This document shows, piece after piece, positions 11,132-21,506 of a stretch of 64,000 nt of DNA. Source of the DNA: Neonectria sp. B-13 (taxonomy: Eukaryota; Ascomycota; Sordariomycetes; Hypocreales; Nectriaceae); the NCBI GenBank assembly GCA_002682825.1, contig NOKP01000022.1, positions 372,001 to 436,000 of the forward strand, written 5' to 3'. Below the pieces are notes generated by a model that worked only from the letters and a program-made list of their open reading frames with translations, searched no databases and was not told where the DNA came from. Made by a program: the position numbers and the translations under genes. The stretch's first letter is position 1. Every line of letters starts with the position of its first letter.

Positions 11132-14100
11132 CTAAACGCCACCAAAGACCAAAAGGCTTTGGATATGGACTCTGCCAAAGCCACGCTGGCGCAACAGTTC
11201 CCGGCCACGGTGAACAGGGAACTCAGCCACGACCATGACACTGATATCCTCAGCACTGATGCCAGCTTCATCTAATAGCTGTAGCACCGCATAAAGTGTC
11301 TCCCCCGTGGAAAGCACATCGTCCACCACGACCACCGAGGCGCCCCTGGGGACCACATCCCGGTCCATCTCAATCCTCTTCTCTCTTGAACCGTTGGATA
11401 CCGAAGACGAGATATGTGACGGGGACTTGATGACAGACACAGTGGGAGGGGGGAGCTTGCCGGCTTCGCGAATCAGCGCCAAGGGTACATCGACTCGCTC
11501 GGCCAACGCCGGCGCAAAGACGAAGCCGCCGGCCTCGCAACAAGCCACCGCACCGACTTTGGCCCAGTCACCGGTGAAGTGAGTTTGCAGCAGAGACCTG
11601 CACAGGGCCAGCCCACCCGGCCGCTGGGAGATGTTGAGCACGTGGCGGAACTCGATGCCCGGGCGTGGATAGTCGGGTACCGGACGCACCATATTGGCCA
11701 GTCGCTGCAGGTCCTCGTGAAAGAAGGGAAGCAGGTAGTGTTCAGCAAACCTTTTTGCCGCCTCGTTTCCGGCCGTGGCGTTGTCGAATATGAGACTGGG
11801 GCGGTAGTCCAAGGCCTTCACATTCGACCTACCATGGCTACTGTCCCTGCCGTCCTTGTTGCCGTCACCATCGTCATCACCGAGATGGAACCCTCGGCGA
11901 ACCCGCCGCGTCTCTCCACTTGCCTTGACGCGAATCTCGAGCAGTCTGCTGTCTGGTACCAAATGCGACAAGGTTGCGATCGGCGCCTCGTCTCTCATCC
12001 CAGTGATTAGCAGCACGTCTACATCTACGGCGCCGTACACCACATTCAGAAAATGCTCCTCTGGCAGCTGAGGTCGTTGCCGCACCTGGTCCTGGAAAAA
12101 TGCCGTCAACGCTGGCCGGTGTTGCTCTTTGTAGGCACGGTCCCGAAGCAGGCGGTTCAGGTCGGCACCGGTAGCCGCCGCGTATTCTCGCTTGGTCGCA
12201 TCGCTAATGCTAACTGCACGTGCCGTGATACTTTTATAGGTGCATGCAGTGAACACGGAGACCCAGATGTCAGCGCAATAGTCCTTGCCGGCGCAGCTTT
12301 CGCCCGTGACAAGAATGATGAGCTTCGGTTCCATCGGCGCTTTCGGGAGCGGGCAGGCGTAAGCCAGCACATTGCGCGGGTCCGAGCTGTGCTTGAGACG
12401 GGCCAGGCGCGGCCGGTTTGGTCCAAAGGCCTCGGCCGCCAGAGCGGCGTCTCGGGGGTCCGGCCCCAAGTCGGCGCCGTAAGCTCCGCTGCTCAAGGGC
12501 AACAAGTCCCCGGCGACATCGTAAACCCACCGCACGGCAGCTCGAGCGGTTTCGGTTCCATCTTGGTCGCGGGGCCAGACACCAGTTATCACGCAGGCAA
12601 AGTCCCAGTCTCGACAGCCGAAAGCAGTGGCATCGGCCGGCACGTCGTCGACCGCTCCGCCACCTTGCAGCAGATGGAGGTAACAGAGCGGCGAGGGACG
12701 AGTCACGATGGCCGCCACTAAGATGTCGGCGACGTTCACAGCTCCGATGCGATTTAAGAATAAACATCGCTTGAACGAGGAAGTCTTGCCGCCGCCGTGC
12801 CCGCCGTGCATCCCAGACATGTACATCTCAGTATCGAACAAGTCGACACCGTCCACGACCTTGAAACTGTCTTCCAGCCCGAAAATCGTACCTGCGAGCG
12901 TAGGCTTAAGTGTGGGTGACTCAAAGGTGAGCCCAGTCGTGGATGATTCGATCATGGTCACGCCAAGATGCAGCTGGTCCGCGTCCCAGTACAAATACGC
13001 ATCTGCAGAACAGTTCCGGGGGAGCCTCCTGGCGACGAATTCATCAAATTCGCCGAGCCTGAGTCGCGCCTCGAGGTTGTCACACAGCGGGACAACCCAG
13101 TTTCGAATGGAATAGGTCGGAGCCGCGTAAGCCTTGAAAGTTACACTGACCACGATACCAAAGTTGGTTCCGGCGCCTTTGATCGCCCATAACAGATCGG
13201 TTTCGTTTTCCGGGCGCACAGCACTGGCCGGCCGGTGTTGGCTCGGTACACGGCCGACGCATAGGACCTGGCCAGAGTCGACGCTGACCACCACGGCACC
13301 GACGATGGCGTCGCACGCGAGCCCGTGCAGCCTAGTCAGGTGCCCGATGCCGCCTTGTAGCCATAGCCCTGCACCTACGCTTGGGCGGGACCCCAGGGGC
13401 ACTGTAAGGCCCGCCGCCATGGTCTTACTGACGATGTCCCCCGTCTTACAGCCGGCGCCGGCGACAACCAAGGAACCGGAACCGAAACCGAAACCAGGAT
13501 TTTCTCCATCCTCCTCGGCCGGGACAATGTGTACTTGGTCAAAGGCTCCCATGTCGACCGAGACGACGTTGGGCCAGAGACATTGACCGCTGTGACCCCC
13601 GCCGACGACGGTCAGGCCGACCCCGTGCTTCAGAGCCCATCGAACACACAGCTGGACGTGTCGGACCTCTGTCGGCCTAAGCATTGAGGCGGGACGGTGG
13701 AGGCGAGCCTCCCTGTTTTTAACTGTCCTGTCCCCTTTAACCAATGGCACCTGCGCCGTTAACTCCGGCAATTTGGTCGCACTTTGGGTAAAGACCGCCA
13801 TGATGTTGGGCGAGCTGAACAAGAGATGATCTGGGTGGGCCTCCTCGCGACGGGCTAAGGCGCGGCACACCCTACGCCACTCGACTCGGATAGCCTTATC
13901 TACGTCCACATCTTGCGTTACAAACTCTGCGACGAAAGGAGCAAAGCAGTCCAGTACCTTGTCATCGTTTGCTAAGCGAACGACTCCAGTAGGGAAAAAA
14001 GCCGTCCGATGGCACACCAAGCCATCGAGGTGCAGGGTCTCGTCGCGATGGAAAACCACCACCATTCCGCCTTCGGGCCGCTCGACAAGCATTTCCAGCG

Positions 14101-14623
14101 CCCGTTCGATGAACCTGCGTTTGGGCGTCATGCCGTACATGCTGTGGCAGAATAGAATGACATCGAACTTTTCGCCGCCATCACTACCGCTCCCTGTGTT
14201 GCTGTCCAGACCGAATGAGATTCGATGGATGTCAGGCGGGCTTTCCAAACAAGGCAGTGGGGACTCAGCCTCCGAGGTAGAGCAAAGCCTTTCCTCCAGC
14301 CTTGTAGCAAACACGCCGTTTGGCTCAAATGCAGCGTATGCCCTGATATTTCGTCTCAGACGGCCGGGCAGATATCCAAGTACACTCTCCGGCCCGGGTC
14401 CGATTTCTAGCACCGAGATATGGATACGCGAGTTGGAGAGAGAGGCTAGCAGCTGAGACAGCTGAGGGATAATGAAGTCTTGGTACGTCATCCATCCTGA
14501 GCCCCGCACCAAGATGTCGAAGCCAGCGCTGTACTGCGTGTCGGACAACGGCTGCGTCGTGGTCGACGCCGTTGCGATGGCTTTCTGTCTGAGGGCCCAC
14601 TTTAGGGAGTCGAGAGTGGCCAT
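11132..14623 (-). CDS. four-part fusion: methyltransferase-like / BBE FAD oxidase / PMVK-like kinase / APRT-like
   Basis: One uninterrupted exon encodes 1163 residues. (1) Residues 30-290 look like a SAM methyltransferase: the glycine motif LEIGPGPESV at 72-81 and FDVILFCHSMYGM at 153. (2) Residues 300-760 are a berberine-bridge-type FAD oxidase: VVGGGHSGQ (339-347) offers the His for a covalent FAD link, while the usual Cys position reads LGSRPSVG, so single attachment is likely. (3) Residues 765-965 match an animal-type phosphomevalonate kinase fold: P-loop GESCAGK (774-780), then SISDATKREY and YKEQHRPA. (4) Residues 978-1163 are adenine-phosphoribosyltransferase-like: RPVPDYPRPGIEF, GGFVFAPALAERV, GKLPPPTV and the PRPP loop VVVVDDVLSTGETL (1097-1110). 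No signal peptide is present, so it is probably cytosolic. A nucleotide- or phosphoribosyl-linked metabolite pathway is a guess. Confidence 0.85.
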   Translation of the reverse strand: MATLDSLKWALRQKAIATASTTTQPLSDTQYSAGFDILVRGSGWMTYQDFIIPQLSQLLASLSNSRIHISVLEIGPGPESVLGYLPGRLRRNIRAYAAFEPNGVFATRLEERLCSTSEAESPLPCLESPPDIHRISFGLDSNTGSGSDGGEKFDVILFCHSMYGMTPKRRFIERALEMLVERPEGGMVVVFHRDETLHLDGLVCHRTAFFPTGVVRLANDDKVLDCFAPFVAEFVTQDVDVDKAIRVEWRRVCRALARREEAHPDHLLFSSPNIMAVFTQSATKLPELTAQVPLVKGDRTVKNREARLHRPASMLRPTEVRHVQLCVRWALKHGVGLTVVGGGHSGQCLWPNVVSVDMGAFDQVHIVPAEEDGENPGFGFGSGSLVVAGAGCKTGDIVSKTMAAGLTVPLGSRPSVGAGLWLQGGIGHLTRLHGLACDAIVGAVVVSVDSGQVLCVGRVPSQHRPASAVRPENETDLLWAIKGAGTNFGIVVSVTFKAYAAPTYSIRNWVVPLCDNLEARLRLGEFDEFVARRLPRNCSADAYLYWDADQLHLGVTMIESSTTGLTFESPTLKPTLAGTIFGLEDSFKVVDGVDLFDTEMYMSGMHGGHGGGKTSSFKRCLFLNRIGAVNVADILVAAIVTRPSPLCYLHLLQGGGAVDDVPADATAFGCRDWDFACVITGVWPRDQDGTETARAAVRWVYDVAGDLLPLSSGAYGADLGPDPRDAALAAEAFGPNRPRLARLKHSSDPRNVLAYACPLPKAPMEPKLIILVTGESCAGKDYCADIWVSVFTACTYKSITARAVSISDATKREYAAATGADLNRLLRDRAYKEQHRPALTAFFQDQVRQRPQLPEEHFLNVVYGAVDVDVLLITGMRDEAPIATLSHLVPDSRLLEIRVKASGETRRVRRGFHLGDDDGDGNKDGRDSSHGRSNVKALDYRPSLIFDNATAGNEAAKRFAEHYLLPFFHEDLQRLANMVRPVPDYPRPGIEFRHVLNISQRPGGLALCRSLLQTHFTGDWAKVGAVACCEAGGFVFAPALAERVDVPLALIREAGKLPPPTVSVIKSPSHISSSVSNGSREKRIEMDRDVVPRGASVVVVDDVLSTGETLYAVLQLLDEAGISAEDISVMVVAEFPVHRGRELLRQRGFGRVHIQSLLVFGGV

Positions 14624-15539
14624 GTCAGTTCGGTATGAGTGTCTGCGTAGCCTAAAGAAGTTAACGGCCGCGATGACTGTTGCTAGTTCTACGTTAGTAT
14701 CAAACGGGTTTCCGCACGGACATTTAGACTACAGCTTGAGTGGCTTGTCGTGCACGCCATTTCAGGCTCTTGCTTGATAGGTCCCTTATGATAACCACAA
14801 TACAAAAGCAGATCCTTGCGGTAGCTCTTATAGTAATGGCGATCAAGGAACACATCACGAACTTAAAACTAGCTAACACAGCGTATCCGATTTCAAGATC
14901 TAACCATAATGTATCTTAGTCAACTTCACGGGACGACTTCACCCGCAGCAGATTAAGCACCGTAACTGTGAGTGCTGTGATGATAGAAGTCACGTGGATC
15001 GCGTCCAACACGGGCCGGTTTAAATCGGTCTAACAGCCGGAATTGCTGTGCGTTACGGCACAGAGAAATTTCTGGTAATAAAGGGCCAAATAGGCGGTTG
15101 CAATTGATGATGATCACAGCCATATGACTTATGATGTATCTGCTTGTCGCTTGTCAGAGGGATTTCTTATATAGGTAGAACACTGCCTTTTAGTTTGGGT
15201 AAGTTAAATACGCAGTAATTTCTTCAAAACCGCCTTTGCAGGTGATTGAACAGCCTCGCAGATAAACTATGCCAAGTCAGCAACCTGCCTCGCAGCAATC
15301 AACCCCACCTAGAGGATGACGCTCAGAGGTCCCTCCATATACGAGGAATATGGATGAACGCTGACAGCTAGTCTACATCGCCCTTGACATTCGGAGTTAA
15401 ATAGAACGAAACGCCTAAGTCCGGAAACGTCATTGGAGACAAAACGTAAGACTCTGACGTTTGAATGCTTTGGCACGTTGGCTCACTACAACCTACAAAA
15501 CAAACAAGAGCTGTGCGTTGAACTTTTGCCGAAACCAAG
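14624..15539. other. intergenic
   Basis: About 0.9 kb upstream of two divergent units (the fusion gene and the SnoaL-like pseudogene). It is fairly A/T-rich, and no open frame or element is recognised. Confidence 0.4.
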
Positions 15540-16053
15540 ATGCAATCCCCATCCCAAACCACATCCGAGACATTGGTCGCAACGGCGACCGCTTACATCC
15601 AAGTCTTCAAAACACTGGACCCGTCGGTTTTCTCCTCCATTCTAAGCGACAATTATAAGCACGAATTTGCCCCCGCCACAGCCGTTCAACCGCGAAGGCT
15701 TCACTGCTCATGTAACACGCCTCCAGGGCGTTTTGCGCAGCTTCCCTGTGCGCATGAAAGAGACCTGGCCGAACCCGTCTCTCAACCAGGTGATAATCTG
15801 GGCGGATTCTGAGACTGATTTTCATGATCATGTTAAAGATGGTGATGACAAGGATGAGTGGAAGCTCAATGGGGAGTATATGTGGGTGCTGACCATGGAT
15901 GAGAGTGGTGAGAAGATAAAGCACGTACTGGAGTTTGTCGATAGCAAAGCTACGGAGAAACTTATAGGGCTAATGGCTAGAGCTTTTAAGAAGAAGGAGG
16001 AGCTGGACGGGAGAAAAACCGAGAAAGTTGAGGGGGCCCGGGAGATCAAATGA
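15540..16053 (+). pseudogene. SnoaL/NTF2-like small protein gene, frameshifted
   Basis: The ATG at 15540 opens a frame giving SETLVATATAYIQVFKTLD and SDNYKHEFAPAT, then leaves the family pattern near 15685. The natural continuation (PFNREGFTAHVTRLQGVLR, then VIIWADSETDFHDHVKDGDD and GEYMWVLTMDESGEK) runs in another frame from about 15670 to the stop at 16053. The two frames differ by one base and no GT-AG intron fits, so a small deletion in a C-rich run is likely. Together they describe a SnoaL-like/NTF2-fold protein of about 170 residues, of the kind that serves as isomerase, cyclase or hydrolase in fungal metabolite clusters. It lies next to the A-T-R and fusion genes, so it may be a lost member of that locus. 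A sequencing error would also explain it. Confidence 0.7.
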
Positions 16054-16565
16054 AGTGCACTTGCCAAAAATATTGCAGAGCTGGATCATTTGCAAGACAC
16101 TCACTCAGGGATATTCAGTCGTCACCAATCTGTTGCTGAAGCATGCCAAACACCTGTAGTTTCGAACAACAGAAAAAACACGGCCCGTTGTCAATAAAAA
16201 GTGCACTTCAACGACGCTGATACAATAATCTTGCAGGTGAAGAAAGCAAAGTTTACTTGTAGTGACCGACCGCAGCAAAATCCCAAAGGGTATCGATGAC
16301 TCTAAAGAGCCATACACAAGAACAGTTCGTAGCTGGCTAAACACACCGTGATTGTAACTAATAAATTTCACATTTTATGTGTTGACAAGAGTTACTATTG
16401 ATCGAGGTGATCGCTATGTACAAATCCTCCAGGATGATGCTACGTATCCTGCATATGTCTCCCGCAATGAAGGAGAGTTATAAAGTCAATAGTCTAAATA
16501 GAAATTAATCTATACGCCCGATGCGGCTTGAAAAGAAGCGTATGTACAGCATTAGCATAGTTGAC
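16054..16565. other. intergenic
   Basis: About 0.5 kb between the convergent SnoaL-like and GH105 genes. Nothing recognised. Confidence 0.4.
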
Positions 16566-17767
16566 CTAGTATGAGCGCGACTCCCACTCCTTGGCGGCGT
16601 GCAGGAAGGGTCCAATTCCTCGAAGGTCGTTCTGAACGAGACCAATGCTTGAGTAGTACTATAAAATATTAACGTTTGTTCATGCGAAATAGGGCGACAA
16701 GCTTGAAGACTTACAGTAAAGGTGGCGTTGCTTCCCAGACTGCCAACCTCGACAGTGCCCTCCCAGTTGATGGTGCCGTCGTCGTTCTTGGTGACGAACA
16801 TGTCGACAAGGCCCTCGTAGGCGCTCTTGGCAGCGGCGGCGTACTTAGACTTCTCTAAGAATCCCAGGTTCAAGCCGCGGAGGAATCCATAGGCGAACAT
16901 GGCACTGGCACTGCTCTCGATGTAGTTGCCCTTAACATCCTCGTACTGCGTGTCCATGATGTTCCACCAGCCACCAGTCTCATCCTGAGCGTTCTTCAGT
17001 CCCTCGGCCTGGGCCTTGAAGTATCCCAAGAACCTCGCGCGGGCAGCAGAGTCCTTGGGGAAGAGGTTGATGACCTCCAGCAGCGCCATGAAGTACCAAC
17101 CGTCGGCGCGCGCCCAGGTAAGAGGGGCGGCTCCGGTCACAGGGTCGGCCCAGACAGCTACCTTGCTCTCGTCGTATCCGTGCACCAGCAGCTTGTTGGC
17201 CTTGCGAGTCCACTTGTCGATGTTGTCGAATTGCAGTGCGATGTCGTCCCAGGCGGTTGTGTTATCCGGCTGGAAAAGCGAAACGTACTTGGCGTAGAAT
17301 GTATCCGCCATGTAGATACCATCGAGCCACATTTGGTTGGGGTACGTAGGATCACGGTGCCAAAGTCCTCCAGTTGGCGTTCGAGGGTGCGAGTCAAGGA
17401 GAACTTTGATGTCTGCCGCAGCAGTCTTGAACTTCTCCTCTCCTGTCTGCTCATACCACCAAAGGATGTTGTTACCTAGTCGGTAGTTGTCAAGCGAGTG
17501 CTTTGTGTAGATATACTTTGCAATCGAGCCATCCTCAAGCACCAGAGAGTCGATTTGGTCACGGTAGAAGTCCTTGATGGTGCTGTTCTTCGTGAGGCCG
17601 TAAACGGTCTCTAGCCCGGTGTAGAGGGTTGCCTGGCTGTAATGAAATGACGGCTCAACACCACGACGAATGACGGAGTCGGTCAACCAGCTGGCGTAGG
17701 ACACGTTGCCAATCGACGCAGCGGTCGCGCCGGCAGACAGTAGAATGAGAGAATTAACAGACTTCAT
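16566..17767 (-). CDS. GH105 unsaturated rhamnogalacturonyl hydrolase, secreted
   Basis: Two exons (17767-16715, 16658-16566) join across a GT-AG intron (16714-16659) into 381 residues; reading through the intron would give a non-family C-terminus. A signal peptide covers about residues 1-17 (MKSVNSLILLSAGATAA). Family blocks of the (alpha/alpha)6 barrel are visible: HPRTPTGGLWHRDPTYPNQMWLDG is the substrate-cleft loop, LLVHGYDESKVAVWADPVTG and LTWARADGWYFMALLEVI carry the conserved Trp and Asp, and YIESSASAMFAYGFLRG follows. GH105 enzymes release the unsaturated galacturonyl residue from pectic oligomers made by rhamnogalacturonan lyases. Here secretion suggests action outside the cell. It points to pectin use, as do other carbohydrate genes in the window, though none is adjacent. 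Confidence 0.93.
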
Positions 17768-20467
17768 GATGACGACCTGGGGAATCCGGAATAGGCTGGG
17801 AGAGAAGACAAAGTCAAAGAGCGGGATTGCAGTCGTATAATAAATAAGTTTAATAGTTCATGCCACCAGACGGAGTTTGTTTATTTCCTCTTCTGCCTTT
17901 AGGCTTTTAATTAACCGGTTTCAGGAAGACTTTGCCAGGGCATCAGCCCACCGTCAATGCTACCACATATGTGAGGACCAACTCAATACTACAGCGAGGA
18001 CCCACCTAATTTGCCTTGAACAGGGGAATTCGCGTGCTTCCGAGTTGTGGAAGAACACGGTCCAAGTGGGATGAGGGGCGGAAACGGGGATCTTGTCTTG
18101 CAGGGCAAGCACCTGCCGGGCGATGGCTGGTTACGTGCGCCGACCCCGGCAAAACCTTCGTTTCTAGCTAAAAAGCCGGCCTGGGCGATGCAGGACTTCG
18201 GAGTTGTTATCAGTTTACTGTGTTCTCTATTCAACGCTTTCACCACCCAAGCTAATTCTTGATGCGGGCAAATCAATGACGCCCTTTACCTTGTCAATGA
18301 TATCCGTCAACACCGCGTAAAAGACGGTATAGACCTCTCAGGCAGTGCTCCTCTCGCGCATTTTCAGCATCTCTGAAATCAGAACAAAACGGCCATATTT
18401 GGTCTTCTTTTCCGAAAGCTAATCAAGATCATAGGTACGAATGATGGATGCCGAGGCTAGACCCGCAGTCGCTTTTAAGATTGCCGCCTATGCCAGGCTT
18501 GACTTCAAGGTTAAACCTCACGATATACTAGGTATTAGAGTGTGTCAAGGGGGGCTGAGTAGAGCCTCAATCGAATGGTTCGTCCAATGTGCCTCCAGTC
18601 AGGATGCAGCGCTTCGATGTGAGATAATAAATAGCCCTGCCACGAACCGGTCATTGGTGGAACAAAACCAGGGCTGAGGGTCAAGGCTCGGAGGAAATAC
18701 TCAACCCAAAACGTCAACCGCGCCGCGCCAGGGGTAAGATCGACACATTCAGGGAAGGCTCCGGGACCTTCAAAAGTGGGCCAACGCGGGACCTGTTGGT
18801 TGACTACGTAGTATTATTCGTATGACGCCGCGTGGTGCGGGCTTTACAAGCCGTACCATTTCCGCATATCCGACTCTCTTGAAGAGTGACGATGCACCCG
18901 GCAAAATCCGATTGTTCCGGGCGGAGCGTCCTGTCGGGTCCGACCCATCCGAAGTTCAATCGGCCGCAAAATGCTCCGCAATACCTGGTGTGACAGATCA
19001 TAGTTTAAGTAACTCAACACTTTTTACATAGTTAGTATTCGGATTGGAAGAAATACCCCTTTTAAACCAAGAGACCAGGTCTGCTACCCACTCATTTTTT
19101 AGAGTTCTTTCTCTGAATATCCAGAGTACACATCCCATGCTAGTACTCAAAGTCGGCATGTAGCTTCAAGCAGCAAAAGCTCGCCGAATCTTCCAGCCGT
19201 GTCAAGATGCTTGCCATTGACTAGAACGCAAGCAATATATGCTTCGGGTATATTGGCCCATGGGGAGAATGTTCAGCAGACATGCGCTGCCAATGCTTTC
19301 AAAACGAGTGTCCTGTCTGCGAATATAAGCTTAGTTCTCTTGATGCATGATAAAGTGGTGGGTGCGATGGGAAAGAAATCAATTCAGGATAGAAGTATAA
19401 CTACTCCTCGTCCAGAGATTCGTAGTGAGTGCACGGATATATTGCGCAGTATTATTAACTCAGTTGCAACAGCCGCACCTATGCTGATGCCTGATTTTGA
19501 GTTCCCTTGGCTATGCTGAACCGATCTCGGGAGGATCGCTCAACAGTCGGGCGATATAGTGGCCTTGGTTGATTATGATGACCTGGCGGCAGCTGTAGCT
19601 TGTTCATCGTGCATGGCTGGATTGCATAAATGGCTGTTAGTGAAAGAGTTGTACTATATCAGACGTTGCTGGGTTCTAAAGATGTGAGGCAGGGTGCTTA
19701 TATTGCGGGCGGAACTTTCACCGATTTTGACGGCTTATCCCCTTCATCCAGTCGGGGCTTCAGCTAGAGAATCAGTACGAGGAGCTCAGGCGGCAATCTG
19801 TAGATAGTTTTTGACCCGCTTGAGAGAGCCCTCGCTGTGTCTATTATCCGATACAGCCTTTCGTCACATGCCTTCGCCGTGAGAATGTAGTGTTGAAGCT
19901 CGAAGATCTTGTCATTCAGCTCATTTCGACCGACCGTGCTGTGAAGACGTTTGCTAAATAGGATTCTCTTAAGATTGTTGGGGATGCTTTCGCTGGTGTT
20001 CGGAGGGTGCTGATTACGCGATTGTGTAAGAGTGTGTACTGGCTCTGAACCCTCCGTTTAGTCCATGGGGAGCAAGCAAGCCAGCATTGTCGCCCGATGA
20101 GTTGAGTCCAATCTCTAGAGAGTACTCTAAATCACGCAAGAAATCGAACCCTCAAGCAATCGCAGATGTTAGATTGGTCGAGTGTCTCCGGACCGTAGAT
20201 TCCGGGTTGACGCTGGGGTGACTTGGAGGCGTTTACATGCCTTGCGCAGACAGTAAATATGGGGAGCTACCTATTTTTCTTTTACACCTGTCTGATTGCC
20301 AGATTCGCCCACTTAGGCCACAGGTTCGCTCACGCCAAAGCCACCACACTCTTGACGTCGTCACATCACGTTCGCAGATCGAGGAACGAGTTCTGTCTCA
20401 ATATGAAGATAAATCACCACTAGCTCATGCCCTATGGGATGGGGTTGCTGAAAGTCTCCCCTAAATC
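17768..20467. other. gene-poor interval, 2.7 kb
   Basis: No intact gene is supported. On the minus strand, 19960-19792 reads without a stop as GRNELNDKIFELQHYIL...YRLPPELLVLIL before a stop; LPPELLVLIL resembles an F-box start, so this may be a broken F-box gene fragment (weak). On the plus strand about 19205-19650 has protein-like stretches interrupted by stops. The rest is unrecognised. Confidence 0.3.
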
Positions 20468-21457
20468 CTACGACTCTAACATCGTTTTGAACATCTCGGC
20501 AGGTGTTCCTTTGGGCGCGGCAAGCTTGAGGACTTCCTTACTGGTTGTGGCAGCTGTGCATTGCCCATCCCAGGCTGTCTCCGCGGCATGCTCGATAGAC
20601 ATAATAACATTTCTCGATTCCTGACTAGCCGCAGCCATTTGCTCAAGGAATGACATGTCCTTATAGCGAACGTCCTTGACTTCCGTGCCGATAAGATCCT
20701 CAACCATCTTTACAATCTGACGGCCAGTGAGGTCTTCCGGTCCATTCAAAACATACTTGGCTTTGTTGTGCGTGGCGGGATCTTGCTCAACCAAGAGGTA
20801 AGCCGCTAGAACGCCGACATCAGCAGCATCGATGATGCCGACGGGCGCATCCTCTGAAGCTGCCAACCTTAAGGGACCCTGCTTTCCAGTCTTGCGATAA
20901 TTCTTGACCAGTTCTACGGCGGGTGCAAGGTAGAACGTGGAGAAAATGTTAGGCTGCAGTGAAGTCCATTGCAGACGTTGAAATTCCGGAGAGCTCAGGA
21001 GAGCCTCAATGGCCCAATGTGTTCGAGGATAGTATGCTGGGCAGTCCGGGCGGACGTTCGCGGCGGTCGTCGAGATGCGTACAACATACTCAACACCTGC
21101 ATGGAGAGCGGCAAGGTGGAATGTCGATTCTTCGGCGAATTGATTTGGCTGGTTGTGTGATGCGATGAAGGCTCTCACCACATTGTGTTGTCGGAGCCAA
21201 TCGGCGGTAATTTCGACCCAGTTCTGCTCTGCGACTTCGACGCCAGGCAGTCGAGCTAACTGCTGTGCCGCCGTTCCATTCAAGTCTCGCGTGAGGGCAA
21301 GAATACGGTGGCCAGGTAGTAAAGTCTCGTTGGCTGTGAGCAACTTAGACAGTGTTCCAACAACGCTTCGGCCGGTATTGCCGGTGGCCCCGGCGACGAG
21401 GATGGTAGGAGACATAGTTGGGAGGGATGTGTTAATGCGATGCGCTGTGTGAGGCAA
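20468..21457 (-). CDS. NmrA-like atypical short-chain dehydrogenase
   Basis: A single exon encodes up to 329 residues. The first ATG is at 21457, but the ATG at 21415 (MSPTILVAGATGNTGRSVV) puts the dinucleotide-binding strand at the usual N-terminal place and is the better start, giving 315 residues. GATGNTG is the GxxGxxG Rossmann motif. Later blocks (VVRAFIASHNQPNQFAEES, WTSLQPNIFSTF, GIIDAADVGVLAAYLL and YVLNGPEDLTGRQIVKMVEDL) follow the NmrA/isoflavone-reductase-like layout. There is no YxxxK catalytic pair at the classical place, as is common in NmrA-like proteins, which may sense NAD(P) or act as reductases. Cytosolic. Substrate or partner is unknown. Confidence 0.9.
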   Translation of the reverse strand: MPHTAHRINTSLPTMSPTILVAGATGNTGRSVVGTLSKLLTANETLLPGHRILALTRDLNGTAAQQLARLPGVEVAEQNWVEITADWLRQHNVVRAFIASHNQPNQFAEESTFHLAALHAGVEYVVRISTTAANVRPDCPAYYPRTHWAIEALLSSPEFQRLQWTSLQPNIFSTFYLAPAVELVKNYRKTGKQGPLRLAASEDAPVGIIDAADVGVLAAYLLVEQDPATHNKAKYVLNGPEDLTGRQIVKMVEDLIGTEVKDVRYKDMSFLEQMAAASQESRNVIMSIEHAAETAWDGQCTAATTSKEVLKLAAPKGTPAEMFKTMLES

Positions 21458-21498
21458 TACTGGAACTTGGACTATTGCAATCGTTGGCGTTTCCTTTG

Positions 21499-21506
21499 TA
21501 TTTATA
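21499..21506 (-). promoter_or_regulatory. TATA box of the NmrA-like gene
   Basis: TATAAATA on the minus strand, 84 bp before the preferred ATG at 21415 and 42 bp before the upstream ATG at 21457. The spacing favours the inner start. Confidence 0.4.

Noticed and set aside
12053..12721. Open frame of 222 codons on the plus strand
   Set aside because: It is antisense to the FAD-oxidase part of the fusion gene, GC-rich, and shows no domain. It is a shadow of the real frame.
15640..15720. An intron as the cause of the frame change in the SnoaL-like gene
   Set aside because: No GT-AG pair of plausible length joins the two frames while keeping the family motifs.
18441..19031. Short plus-strand frames in the 17.8-20.4 kb gap
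   Set aside because: They have no recognised domain and look random.
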